The notes beneath the pieces are model-generated. The model saw nothing but the letters and a program-made list of their open reading frames with translations, made no database searches and was not told where the DNA came from. From Torymus aiolomorphi (taxonomy: Eukaryota > Arthropoda > Insecta > Hymenoptera > Torymidae), in NCBI GenBank assembly GCA_036365515.1, contig CM070877.1, forward strand, positions 91,078,522 through 91,142,521: a stretch of DNA of 64,000 nucleotides, written 5' to 3'. Shown here piece by piece: positions 1-12,482 of the stretch. Each line of letters starts with the position of its first letter. Positions within the stretch are counted from its first letter, which is position 1. The translations under genes were made by a program, and so were the position numbers.

Positions 1-687
1 TTTTTAAAATATAGGTATTTTAATTATCTTTTGAATGCTACCCATCCGATCCAGATACATAGAGCCGTTCTCGAGAAATTACGATTTGAAAAAAAGGTTA
101 AAAAAATTTTAAAATCAAATATCTCTGAAATTTTTAGACCAAATATTTTGCCCAAAGAACTCGACCGAGAACTATGCAAAATCTACCTCTACAAGGAATT
201 TTGAAGCGATTAAGTCAATTTACTTCCGTAAACGTCGGGCATAGAGAAAGCGTTTTTTTCATTTTTCAATTTTTTTCTCAAAAAATAACCAAAGAAATGG
301 ATTCAAATTTTTACAGATTATAGCTATTTATATTGTGCATTATCGTGATTTTTCTCAAAAAATGGACAGTTTAGTTTGTGAGTTACAGGCTTTAATAAAA
401 AAACACATTTTTATCAATAACAAGAGAACCGTGATAGCTAAAGAATTTTTTTTTTTTAAATTATAGGTTTTTTTACGCTATTTCGAATGCTATCCATCCG
501 ATTAAAAAATTTAAATCCGATCATTAAAAAAAATCAAAAATAAACTTTGAGAAAATCGAACATTCGAAATAAAACAAAAAAGAATCAGCCCAATCGAAAA
601 CCGATTTTTGACCCGCCATCACACAAAAAAAACAAAAATAATGAGACCTGTCTGATTAAAATCGATGGAGTAGAAGCTGAGATCCAG

Positions 688-774
<87 letters not shown>

Positions 775-960
775 CACACGCGCACATACACACATCCATA
801 CAGACATTTTTCAAAAATCATGTATTTTGGTTCCTAACACCTCCAATAACACTTATAACATGTTTTTACAACAACTCAAAAAATTACTATCACAAAGCTT
901 CCTCTAGGAGGAAGCAAAAGAATTTATTGAGTTTTTCTAAAATAACTGAAAACAATACGA
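1..960 (-). repeat. Dispersed repeat R1, copy 1
   Basis: Non-coding AT-rich repeat. Read on the minus strand it matches 41230-42180 and 43186-43815: the same order of phrases (CTCCTCTAG-type hairpin, AACATGTTATAA, GGAGGTGTTAGGAATCAAAATACATG, a TG microsatellite, GTCGATTTTGACCAGACAGG, GTTCTTTGGGCAAAAT). A short hairpin (GCTTCCTC/GAGGAAGC) lies near 897-916. The apparent ORFs here are only the microsatellite and its flanks. I do not recognise the family. The left edge is cut by the window start and the right edge near 960 is approximate. Confidence 0.7.
690..779. repeat. (AC)n microsatellite inside R1
   Basis: About 90 bp of AC dinucleotide with two interruptions (CAGACA and CAAACA). The same internal position of R1 carries the reverse complement (TG)n in both other copies, so the tract belongs to the repeat. 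Confidence 0.95.
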
Positions 961-1020
961 TTGTAGCTAGAGAACAAAACGCCAAAACCTAAAACAAAGA
1001 TAGAAAATTAACTGCAGTAG

Positions 1021-1313
1021 CTATCAAAATTAACGGGTTATATAATATGAAAAGCTATTTGTACAATAATAAAAAGAATGATATTTATGCTAATACAGTT
1101 AAGATGACGAATAAGGAGAAATGGCATAGGACACTTGGCCCCGTAAACTTTAAATATTTAAGTAAATTAATTAATAATAAATTGGTAGAAGGATTGCCGG
1201 ATAAAATAGAAAGTACTGAAATGAAATGTGCAAATTGTTTAGAGAGTAAGATGGCTAATGTACCTTTTGAAAACAACAGAACTAAGACAACGGAAATCTT
1301 AGAAATAATACAT
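1021..1313 (+). pseudogene. Copia-type pol, 5' fragment (gag-pre-integrase zinc region)
   Basis: The frame opening at 1047 encodes the pre-integrase zinc module of Ty1/copia polyproteins: WHRTLGPVNFKYLSKL (normally LGH, here LGP) followed by a C-x2-C pair in CANCLESKMA. The reading stops at IIH where another transposon has inserted at 1314; the same protein resumes at 5010 with TDLNGPH. No gag, protease or 5' LTR is visible upstream, where R1 begins, so the element is 5'-truncated. Codon 1047 is simply the first ATG and not a genuine start. Family assignment is firm; the element is non-functional. Confidence 0.85.
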
Positions 1314-1894
1314 GGCCGAATCCATCTCAAATCAGGTGGTCCGCGTATGCCTATATCACCGATCATTTTGGAATGAAACTATTCATGTTCTTCTCCAAAA
1401 ATTATTTGACACGTATTTTTTTATTTTTTTGTTTTATCAAAATTTCATGCGTTCAGCGATACCGAAAAATTCCGAGAAAATTCTTACTTACAAAAAAAAT
1501 TTTTCAATGTAATTTTCAAACTGCTACTGTTTTACCAGTTTTTTATGCTTTTAAGCGTGTAACAGAAAATTTTACTCAGTTTTGAATCCTCTTTCACGTT
1601 CTCTATGTTATTTAAAAAAAAAATAAAAAATGCACGAGTTATGCACTTTTTACTGAAAAATGCACTTTTTAGAAAAATGCATTTTTCTCGAAAACCCCAA
1701 TTCTTTTTTGCACAATTTTCGTATATCGTGATAGAGGACCTAAATACCTATCTAGATGTATCTGTGAGATTCAGTACATTTGCACTGGGATAGCGATCAC
1801 TAATGAAATAACACAGAAACAAATTTTTCACGCTTAGCGCTTATATATAGTCAATGATATTAGAGTCAATATAAAGGTATTTATCTTTGTGCGT
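1314..1894. repeat. Left long terminal inverted repeat of the 1314-5009 transposon
   Basis: Matches the reverse complement of 4423-5009 from GGCC(G/A)AATCCATCTCAAATCAGG inward to ATCTTTGTGCGT, with scattered substitutions and small indels. The arms have diverged, so the insertion is not recent. Confidence 0.9.
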
Positions 1895-1925
1895 ATGTAA
1901 TATACAGGTATACATAAGTATGTAT

Positions 1926-4226
1926 TTATCTTTTATTTGCGTCTTTTAGATTTTTTATTTTTATACCTATTTTACTACCTTTGTTTTTCTGGTTCATTGT
2001 TCTTAATTCAGTAAGCGAACGATCGGCGGTCTTTGCTGCCAAACAATGTATTTTATCATCAAATGTTTTTTTAACCCATATATGAGTTTTTTGAATTCCA
2101 GGATACCTTGGAGTTGTAAGCCAATCAATATTTTTTTCTTTTCTGAATTGTTCTATTTCAACATCTCGTAAATGTATTATTTTAATAGCATCAGTATAAT
2201 TTTGAACATGTATTGCAAAGTCATTTGCGTTCTGAACAGCTTCTTTAAGGGGCTCTCGAAGATTATGCGAAATAGCATAATGCTTTATAAGTCCATCCAC
2301 ACCATCGGCATGGTGTGGTTTGTGCACATAAGAATTATGCACATATTTATTGTGCACACTTTAGCATTGGAGTATACACATAGATATAGATATACACCAA
2401 TGCTAAAGTGTGCACAATAAATATGTGCATAATTCTTATGTGCACAAACCACACCATGCCACACCATCTACAGCTCCTTTGCCGTACCCAGCAGCAGAGA
2501 ACAACCATTTTATATCATACGGTACTCGTTTCAATTCATCTAATTGAAAGCGATTTTTAAAGTGACTAGCAGCGCCGTCGGATACGATGGTAATTTTTTT
2601 AATTGATTCACAACAACTTTCTTTCAAGAATTTTATAATTTTTTGTACTACTGGCAAAGCATACGCTGGATCATGTTTTCGGTCATCACTTATGACTGCG
2701 AAACTTTGTGTCTAATCCACTTGATAAGACACTGCCGTGAAAATAGAAATTTGTTCATTAGCCCAATGATTTCCTTGAACAGCTTTATTATGAATCACAG
2801 CCCAGTTTTCAGCGAAGTCTATTTGAAGAACTAAATGATGTGGGTCTTTTTCAGCATTTTCTCTTTCTGCTTTTATATCTTTGCGTTGTATATTTTTTAC
2901 ATACATGTGAGTACTAACCTTCATGGCCCAAACCGAAAGTTCATCTTTAAAAGCAGAAATTGACAGTGCTTTTTTAATCAAGTTTCCATTATCCCACAAA
3001 GCATATGTAATTTCTTCTGTGCCTTCTATATCTTAGAGTTTTAAAACATGAATAGTAATTCCGTTACTGACTGGACAAATTTTACATTCTTGTCAATAGC
3101 ATAAATTAGATGGATCAGAACACATTGTTGCGTTTATTATTTGTGACCGAATTTCATCCAACTCGGTAACGTTACTCCCTCTGAAATTAATTAAGCTCGT
3201 AAGAAATAAACCATAATTTGCGCAATAGATACAGAGACAAACTTCTTTGATGGGGGAAAGTAAGACATATTTTAGTCACATACTATAAAACTTCGATTTA
3301 CCAATTCTCAATTCGGCATAATCATTTTTAAATGCTTTATACGTTGCTTTCAGACTTCGAGTAAGAAAACGATTAACTTCCTTCTCTTTTTTATCATTTA
3401 TTTTAATGATAATAACGTTACTCTTATTGGGACTCTGTCTCGAACAATTAGAATCGTCATTTATATAATATTCCATAACAATTTTTTCGGTCCTTTCATC
3501 AATTGGATGGCCTGTGTATGCTTCTGGTTCGGAATAAACTCCCTTTTCTTGTGCAAGATTTTTCGTTGTTTCTATCATGTACATTGTTATGTCTGGAAAT
3601 AAGGATGAAATTTCATTTTTCGTTAAGGATGGGGGTAGCAAAGTCAGAATTTTTATTTTTTCTGATACCATAGAACACTTTTGCAAGGCTAAACCAAGAT
3701 TTTGTATCCATTCTGTACAATGGCATACAGTTGATTCGTTTGCTGTTATAGAAACGTCATAAACATTGTTCAACTTCACATCAAGGGTATTAGACAATGT
3801 TGAAAGTATATTTTTTTTCTTCTTTTTTACGTAATTTTCAAGTGATTTTTCACGTATAAGATTTTTTCTCTTAAGAGGCGATACAGAACCTAAGAAAGAT
3901 GTACTTATTTCATTATTAAATTCTTCGATGCATTCTGGAGTACTTGGTAAAAAATCTTCATCTCTATCAACTACGATGTCGGTAACTTCATTATCCGTTA
4001 TAAATTCATTGTCAGTGCTACTCACCAATTTTAAAGCACGATTGTAAAAATGTTGACACAGATATGTAGATGGTGTCAAAGGTAAATTAGGATAGAGGTG
4101 CTTCAATGGATGAGCAAGATCCTCAAGTTGTTTGAAACGTACGGAACTAGATTTGTAACAGATTTTTTTGTGCTTGTGTAAAAAGTCTGCACAGTTGATT
4201 CTCTCCATTGAGTAATATTGAGACAT
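1926..4226 (-). pseudogene. Decayed DDE-type transposase of the 1314-5009 element
   Basis: Reading on the minus strand starts at 4226 (MSQYYSMERINCADF), only about 200 bp inside the right TIR, and continues through in-frame stops near 3276, 3100 and 3035. It proceeds through a segment with DFAENW (about 2840), a segment with VSDGAASHFKNR (about 2580) and GKGAVDG (about 2470), then resumes beyond an inserted MITE to the end at 1926. The Asp residues in DFAENW and VSDGAA look like the first two catalytic carboxylates of an RNase H-fold DDE enzyme; this is inference. At least three stops and the MITE insertion make it non-functional. The N-terminal 316 aa are still open. Exact superfamily is uncertain. 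Confidence 0.65.
2307..2460. mobile_element. 154-bp palindromic MITE with 8-bp target duplication
   Basis: The two 64-bp arms (2307-2370 and 2397-2460) are perfect inverted copies, beginning GGCATGGTGTGG and ending CCACACCATGCC, around a 26-bp spacer. The 8-bp ACACCATC is duplicated at 2299-2306 and 2461-2468. Excising the element and one duplication restores the transposase frame (GKGAVDG then VDGLIKHY). No coding capacity. An 8-bp duplication is typical of hAT and P-type elements; the termini do not let me choose. Confidence 0.95.
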
Positions 4227-4422
4227 CGTAGTTGAGTTGATAAGATGTAAATATGTAATAATTTTCCAAAAGGTGATGGTTTTAAATAAGGTGAGATGTG
4301 TGATATATAGCAGAAGCCGAACTTTTCTTTGTAAATTTTAAGTCAAACTATAACCATCTAGCGGTAGTACAAATGTACTAGTACATAAACTCATTCAAGT
4401 AGGCGCATGTACATGTATATGG

Positions 4423-5009
4423 ACGCACAAAGATAAGCATCTCTATATGTATTGACTGTAATATCATTGGCTATACATATATAAGCGTTAAGCGTGAAAA
4501 ATTTGTTTCTGTGCTATCTCATTAGTGATTGCTATCCCAGCGCAAATGTTCTGAATCTCACAAATACATCTAGATAGGTATTTGGGTCCTCTATCACGAC
4601 ATAAGAAAATTGTGCAAAAAAAATTGGGGTTTTCGAGAAAAATGCATTTTTCTAAAAAGTGCATTTTTCAGTAAAAAGTGCATAACTCGTGCATTTTTTA
4701 TTTTTTTTGAAAATAACATAGAGAACGTGAAAGAGGGCCCAAAACTGAATAAAATTATGTGTTACAAGCTTAAAAGCATAAAAAAGTGGTGAAACAGTAG
4801 CCGTTTGAAAATTACATTGAAATTTTTTTTTCTAAGTAAGAATTTTTTCGGAATTTTTCGGTATCGCTGAACGCATGAAATTTTGATAAAACAAAAAAAT
4901 AAAAAAATACGTGTCAAATAATTTTTAGAGAAGAACATGAACAGTCCCATTCCAAAATGATCGGTGACGTAGGCATACACGGAGAACCTGATTTGAGATG
5001 GATTTGGCC
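4423..5009. repeat. Right long terminal inverted repeat of the 1314-5009 transposon
   Basis: Inverted counterpart of 1314-1894. Its outer end GGATTTGGCC abuts the ACAT duplication at 5010. Confidence 0.9.
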
Positions 5010-5650
5010 ACATACGGATTTAAACGGTCCTCACAGACAATCGGGTACGGAGGAGAAAAATATTTTCTTACTTTTATCGATGATTATAGCAAATTCACTA
5101 GAATCTTGTGTATTAAAAATAAATCAGAAACGGCAAGTTGCTTGATAGAATTTGTAAATTTAGTTGAAAATAAATTTAATAAAAAAGTAAAGAAATTGCA
5201 ATGTGATAATGGAAAAAAGTACTTGAATCACGAAATTTTTATATTTAGTAAGTCTAAAGGAACAGATTTATTGCCATGTCCACCCTACGTCCATGGATTA
5301 AATGGAGTAGCGGAAAGATATAATTGATCAGCAATGGACATAGGTAGATGTTTAATGAGGGAAACCAAAATACACAGAAGGTATTGGTCCGAAATAATGA
5401 AAACAGTAGCATATCGAAAACAATCGTACAATTGCAAATAAAGCGGAGAATATAACTCCTTACGAAATATTTTTTGGCAAAAAACCTAATGTCGAACATT
5501 TAAAGATTTATGGCAGCCGAGGTTTTGTTAGGGTTCCGGAGTCTCTAAGAAAAAGTAAATGGGGCGATAGAGCTCAACCGGGAGTATTAGTAGGTTATGT
5601 TGAAAACGGTCATAGAGTTTTAATTAATAATAGAACAATTAATGTTGGAC
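5010..5650 (+). pseudogene. Copia-type integrase core
   Basis: Continuation of the fragment at 1021-1313. Frames joined across small shifts give TDLNGPH, then YFLTFIDDYSKF (first Asp), LQCDNGKKYL (second Asp) and HGLNGVAERYN (Glu), the DDE triad of a retroviral-type integrase in the usual Copia spacing. A stop follows AERYN at about 5326, and frameshifts occur at 5030-5100 and 5410-5450 (duplicated or lost bases). Beyond it ENITPYEIFFGKKP and LKIYGSRGFV are the usual Copia C-terminal integrase sequence. It would have inserted the cDNA copy into chromosomes; this copy is dead. Confidence 0.9.
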
Positions 5651-5721
5651 ATGTTCAAATAGTCGAAGAAAATACTAAATTAATTTGTTTAGAAAAAATC
5701 GATGACCAAAAAGATAGAGAT

Positions 5722-7052
5722 TTGGAAAATAGCAAATCTATAAATATACAAAATGAAACATACGAAACTGAATCGGAAATAAATAAAAATAATGTAAATG
5801 AAAATACAACTAATCCCATATCTTCTATTTCGAGTTTCAAGTCAAATAGAGATAGTAAAATAAAGTATGATAACGTTGATGATGAAAATGAAAGTAATGA
5901 AAATTTTTTGGTTCCAAGAAAATCTAATAGAAAGAAGAGTCCAGTAAATAGGTACGGAAATTCAGTAACTCACTTTATTTATCTAAATTATATTGATGCA
6001 AATGTACCAAATACATTCGAGGAGACGATAAACTCCAGCGAATATAAGCAACGGCAAATAGCTATGGATTCCGAAATAAAGAGTTTAAGGAAAAATAACA
6101 CATGGCAAATTGTTGAAAGACCAAAAGATAAAAAAGTGATTGATGTCAAATAAGTTTATAAAAAGAAAAACAATAATGTTTATAAAGCTAGATTAGTTGT
6201 CAGAGGATTCCAACAAAAGGAATATGTTGAAAATATGTATTCACCTGTAGGTAAAATGCAAACGTTGAAAATTTTATTGTCTTACAGTTGTAAAAATAAG
6301 TTATTTATAGAACAAGGGATGTTGAGACGGCATTTTTAAATGATCATGTAAAATCAGAAGTGTACATCAACGAACCGAAAGGTTATGTAACTGGAGAAAA
6401 TAAAGTTTGCAAATTGCAAAAGGCGCTGTATGGTCTCAGAAAACGTCCTAGAGCATGGTATGATTGTTTCAACAAATATGTCGAAAAACTGAATTTTGTA
6501 AAAAGTAACTACGATTACTGTCTATACGTAAATAATGCAGGCAAAGATTCAATATATATACTAGTTTTTGTAGATGATCTCTTGATTTGTTGCAAAGACA
6601 AAAATAAAATAAACAAAGTAAAAGCAAGTTTAATGGAAAGATTTATAATGAAAGATTTGGGCAAAATTAACCAATATATTGGCATCGATATTGAATATAG
6701 TGAAGACAGAGGTAAAATGACTTTAAGTCAAACAAAATATATCGAATCATTGGCTACAAAATACAATCTTGAAAATGCAAAATTATACGATACTCCAATG
6801 GTGAGTAATATAAAATTAGAACAAGCAAATGAAATAGATGAAAGAATAAAATACACAAATTTAATCGGCGAATTATTATATATCAGTACAGGCACAAGGC
6901 CAGATATAACATATAGCTTTAATTATTTAAGTCGTTACCAAAGTTGTTATGACCAATCACACTTTAAATATGCATTGAGAATTTTGAAATACTTATTCAA
7001 GACTAAAGATTTAAAGCTAACATACTATGTTAAGTTAACAGCGAAGTATTAG
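5722..7052 (+). pseudogene. Copia-type linker and reverse transcriptase
   Basis: From 5722 a charged, Asn/Lys/Ser-rich linker leads to EIKSLRKNNTWQIVERP (about 6075-6125), the start of the Copia RT domain (RVT_2). A stop interrupts at 6151. RARLVVRGFQQKEY-like sequence follows (6185-6225), then a frame change near 6320. The frame 6360-7052 carries LQKALYGLRKRPRAWY, FVDDLLICC (the catalytic YxDD box as FVDD), and LGELLYISTGTRPDI-like sequence. RT plus RNase H copies the RNA to DNA. At least two breaks and a stop at 7050 separate it from RNase H. Confidence 0.9.
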
Positions 7053-7056
7053 ATGT

Positions 7057-7509
7057 ATGGTAGATTCTGACTATGCAGGAGATAATGTAGATAGCAAATC
7101 TACAACAGGTTTTGTAATTAGATTATATGGAAATTTAATTTTTTGGAAAACGCATAAATTAAGTACAGTAACAAAATGTTCTACTTTGCAATATACTGCT
7201 ATGTCTGAAGCAGTGGCAGAAATCTTGTTCATTAAAATTTTATTATGCGAATCATTTAACGTAAAATTTGATAAACCAATTAAAATGTATGAAGATAACT
7301 CAGGCGTAATTGCAATCGCAAAATTTGGTAATTTTACAAAAAATTCAAAGCACATTGAAGTGCAGTATCACTACTTTAATGAAAACTACGAAAATGGAAT
7401 AATTGACGTTGTAAAAATAGACTCAGAATTTAATCTAGCAGATATGTTAACAAAGAGTTTAGCTAAAACGAAGTTTTTGAAAAATAGAAAAGCGTTGAGA
7501 GTGATTTGA
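7057..7509 (+). pseudogene. Copia-type RNase H domain
   Basis: MVDSDYAGDNVDSKSTTGF is the signature start of the Copia RNase H domain (first Asp in SDYAGD). EAVAEILFI (Glu), YEDNSGVIAIA (Asp) and the terminal KHIEVQYHYFNE and NLADMLTKSL complete the domain at usual spacing. It is separated from the RT frame by a stop at about 7050 only, so the break is slight. The stop at 7507 is close to the natural pol terminus, about 100 bp upstream of the 3' LTR. Confidence 0.9.
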
Positions 7510-7890
7510 AATAAAAGAAATCTATTAACGATGTAATACTTGAAAATTACTGTATGACTGAATGAAAGAGTAAACATTTAATTATAATGTTGAAAATTCA
7601 AGGAGGCGTGTTGGAATACGTGAATGTTTCAACATGCGGCGCGCTGTACGCGAGGATAGGTACAATGGTGTGCGCGTCTATCGAGCGACGGCGGACGAAA
7701 CACACACATGAGTGTCTCCCCACTCCAGTATGTCTCTATGAGAGTTGCGTGAGACGCGAGAGCAGTGTAGCGCACTCAGAATGTTTCTTATCCACTCGCT
7801 ATTCAACTGGGATGTAAGTCAGACGTGCCGACTGGCGCTTTGCTACCTCAATAAAGTCTCTATATTTATCTCTCTCTATTAAATAATTGT

Positions 7891-7999
7891 TTAACCTTTA
7901 GTGGACCGGAATTTGAGCTGCTCTATCCCCCACAGAAAACCCATGAAAAAGGTATCTCATATCATCGATTCATCATACGTAAAGTGTCCTAAAGGTTAA
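7891..7999. mobile_element. Short TTAA-flanked MITE
   Basis: 109 bp bounded by TTAACCTTTAG and CTAAAGGTTAA, so TTAA sits at both ends with a short inverted repeat (CCTTTAGTGGAC against CCTTTAGGACAC). TTAA target use suggests a piggyBac-like origin, but the ends do not start CCC. It lies at the edge of the next fold-back. Confidence 0.6.
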
Positions 8000-8620
8000 T
8001 AAGAAAATTCTAATCACTCGCAATACTAATTATAAATTAAGTAAGGTAAAGTAGGTGATTAGGGAGCCAAATCATTGATCCCTCAGTAGAAAATTACACT
8101 GTGGAATTTTTTAATTACTCACGTCCACTGTGGTTCGTGGAACTTTCGAGTATATGATGAGGTATTTCGTCCTGGCTACTGGATTGGACTCATGAGTTCA
8201 AAAATCCGGCAGTGTAATTTTCTACTGCGGGATCAATGATTTGGCTCGCTAATCACCTACTTTACCTTACATAATTTATAATTAGTATTGCGAGTGATTA
8301 GAATTTTCTTATTAACTATTTCGCCCTAGGTGTGAAATTATGGGTTGCTGGCAAGGTCGTATCTTTTCTCGCATGAGAATTAGTACTCAGTATGTTATAA
8401 ATTAGCCTCACTAAGAACTTGCGGCAGGTGTCTGATGACGGCTACTGGATCATCACTGATGAGTCCAATCCAGTAGCCAGGACGAAATACCTCATCGTAT
8501 ACTCGAAAGTTCCATGAACCACAGTGGACGTGAGTAATTAAAAAATCCCACAGTGTAATTTTCTACTGAGGGATCAATGATTTGGCTCGCTAATCACCTA
8601 CTTTACCTTACTTAAGTTAT
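8000..8620. repeat. Nested fold-back element in the Copia LTR
   Basis: Two overlapping inverted repeats: 8002-8110 pairs with 8210-8313 (TAAGAAAATTCTAATCACTCGC and related phrases), and 8037-8200 pairs with 8440-8615 (TAAGTAAGGTAAAGTAGGTG through GGATTGGACTCAT). The shared phrase AGGTAAAGTAGGTGATTAG occurs once in forward and twice in inverted orientation. No coding. This looks like a foldback element with an internally duplicated arm. Confidence 0.75.
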
Positions 8621-8689
8621 AAATAATTGTTTCTTAATTTATCACAAACCTCAACAGTTATATATTCGTGTGGACTGCTAGCGGTACGG

Positions 8690-10081
8690 AATCCTCTTGA
8701 CATAACCTAATTAGTAAGGAAATATTCGAAGATATGTTTACAAAATTAAATGAAGATTAAAAATTTATTTTCAAACAACTTATAAAAAATATAAATAAAA
8801 TCAATTTTATAGATGGTCTTGGAGGTTCGGGTAAAACATTTGTATATAAAACTTTAATTTATTATTTTCTATCAAAAGGAAAAAATATTATATCAATGGC
8901 TTGGACTGGTATAGCGTCTATTCTCTTACCCAAAGGAATGACTACTCATAGAACCTTTAGATTGCCATTAGATTGAAATAGTATGGAAAATATTTTTTTT
9001 TTAAATTAGAATCAGATAAAAAGAAATTAAGCGAAACGGAAGTCATAATCTGGGATCAAGCATCTATAATACCCAAAAATTCTTTAGAAATTATTGACAG
9101 ATCTTTAAGCGATTTATGTACAAACGATTTACCTTTTGGGGGAAAATTAATAATTTTAGGAGGTGATTTTCACATATACTCCCAGTAATAAAACACGGAT
9201 TTAGAAGCGCTATATTTGAAGACACTATTAAATATTCTCAACTTTGGCCTTTATTTAAAATTTTCAAATTAAAACACAATATTCGTTCTCGGAATAATGA
9301 CTTCTCGAAATTATTATAACAAATTGGAGACGGTAATATAAATCTTTTTATAATACCTAATAATTGGAGAACTAACGATGTTTGCTTACGAATTTATAAA
9401 AATATTAATAAAATAAATGATTATGATCGTGTTATTTTAGCACCTCATAATGAAGAAATTAAATTTTTGAATGAAAAAATTTTAATGTTATTAAATGGTG
9501 ATAAAAAGACTTATTATAGTACAGATTATGCTACTCATAAAGGTGTTGATCAAAGTGATAACAATATTCATATACTTTTTCCAATAGAAACATTAAACAA
9601 TATTTATGAAGGTTTGCTACCTCATAAATTAGATTTAAAAGTTAATGCTATTGTTATGTTAATTAGAAATTTGAGTATACACGAAGGTTTGTGTAACGGT
9701 ACTAAACTTAAAATAACCAAATTATTTAAATATAATATTGAAGCGGAAATATTAACAGGAGAAAAAGTAGGTAATAGAGTTTTTATTCCTAGAATTACAT
9801 TAAATACAGGAGAATCTTCTTCATTACCTTTTATTCTTTATAGAAAACAGTTTCCATTAACATTAGAATTTGGCATGACCATTAATAAATCTCAGGGACA
9901 AAGTTTTGATTAGGTAGGGTTATACATCAAAAGGCAATTATTCTCACACGGTCAATTATATGTTGCTTTATCAAGGTGTAGAAATCCAGATAACATATAT
10001 ATACAAAATAATTTAGAAAATTCATTAGAAAATGAAAATATAGTTAGGAAAGAAATTCTTGATAATTATAAAAAAATTTAG
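8690..10081 (+). pseudogene. Helitron-type PIF1 helicase, C-terminal part, decayed
   Basis: Successive frames encode PIF1 helicase motifs in order: DGLGGSGKTFVYKT (Walker A, about 8812), AWTGIASILLPKG (about 8900), VIIWDQAS (Walker B/DEx, about 9044), LPFGGKLIILGGDF (about 9132), then the 9467-9913 frame ending TINKSQGQSFD and, after a stop at 9911, HGQLYVALSRCRNP (motif VI). This is the helicase half of a Helitron Rep/Hel protein, which unwinds DNA during rolling-circle transposition. Stops at about 8757, 8973 and 9318 and a frameshift near 9175 inactivate it. The Rep (HUH) nuclease half is absent; the Copia LTR lies directly upstream. Confidence 0.85.
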
Positions 10082-10690
10082 TTATATAAGTAAATATGTG
10101 TATACATTGCATATATTTATTAAATATGTTCATATATATTCAAAAACCAAATTTCTCGATATAAAATATATGCAATAACAGTATAAAATAAAGGAGAAAT
10201 TATTTCAATGATGTTAAGAGATTTTAATGATTAGCTAAATGAAAATTGTATATACAATTTAATTAAGTTTCGATTTGCTACATATAAAAATACAAACAAA
10301 ATCAAAGAAATGATTTTTAAATCAAAATTTTTAACGTGAATATGCTCTTATTTATTCAATAAACAAATTTCACAATATCAAGAAGCGCAGGACCGCTCCG
10401 AGGGCAAGTATAGAAGAAGCCTGAAGGAGCGACCCGTGCCACTTATACATTGAAATGGGTGTGCGAGAAATTCAATGCGCCTATATACATATTAGATTTG
10501 TTTCAACTACACTAACATGTAGTCTTAATCGAAAGCCATTTCATTTCTCTACTCAAATCGAAAGGTTTCATTTAATAAGATTGCCTCGTTCAAAAGATTT
10601 GGAGATCTGAATATTTTTATGTACTTGTTTCTTTCCGAATTTTTCTCCATATTCTTCTGTGTGCACAAACTACATATTTGTCCGACTGGC
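10082..10690. other. Non-coding flank with a phrase repeated at 17.3 kb
   Basis: AT-rich DNA without ORFs. 10378-10475 (ATATCAAGAAGCGCAGG then CTCCGAGGGCAAGTATAGAAG-type sequence and ATACATTGAAATGGGTGT) resembles 17283-17385, so the two are copies of one repeat. It may be the 3' end of the Helitron, because the 17.3 kb copy has a 7-bp GC hairpin (GGAGCGT/ACGCTCC), but I cannot fix a CTRR end. Confidence 0.5.
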
Positions 10691-10692
10691 AA

Positions 10693-12480
<1,788 letters not shown>

Positions 12481-12482
12481 AT

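Larger units (their letters stand above)
1314..5009 (-). mobile_element. Long-TIR DDE transposon (Sola-like?) inserted in Copia
   Basis: A 3,696-bp element bounded by inverted repeats of about 585 bp (1314-1894 and 4423-5009), both ending in GGCC. It is flanked by a perfect 4-bp duplication, ACAT, at 1310-1313 and 5010-5013. Removing the element and one ACAT rejoins the Copia frame (IIH then TDLNG), which proves the boundaries. The interior encodes a decayed transposase on the minus strand. Four-bp duplications with a DDE transposase are a property of the Sola superfamily, but I assign that name only tentatively since I cannot compare proteins. Confidence 0.85.
7609..8656 (+). repeat. Copia 3' LTR, interrupted by two insertions
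   Basis: A purine run (TTCAAGGAGGCG, 7597-7608) precedes TGTTGGAATACG at 7609. The LTR ends in CCTCAACA at 8656, so the ends are TGTTG...CAACA. AATAAAG near 7850 is a likely polyadenylation signal. The body is interrupted at about 7891-8620; TAAATAATTGTTT occurs on both sides of the insertion. Without the insert the LTR is about 315 bp, normal for Copia. No 5' LTR lies in the window. Confidence 0.75.

Noticed and set aside
547..837. Frames on both strands across the AC microsatellite
   Set aside because: Thr/His and Val/Cys runs are translations of the dinucleotide repeat; flanks are R1 repeat.
7587..7817. 76-codon frame at the end of Copia
   Set aside because: Lies in the LTR; no relation to pol.
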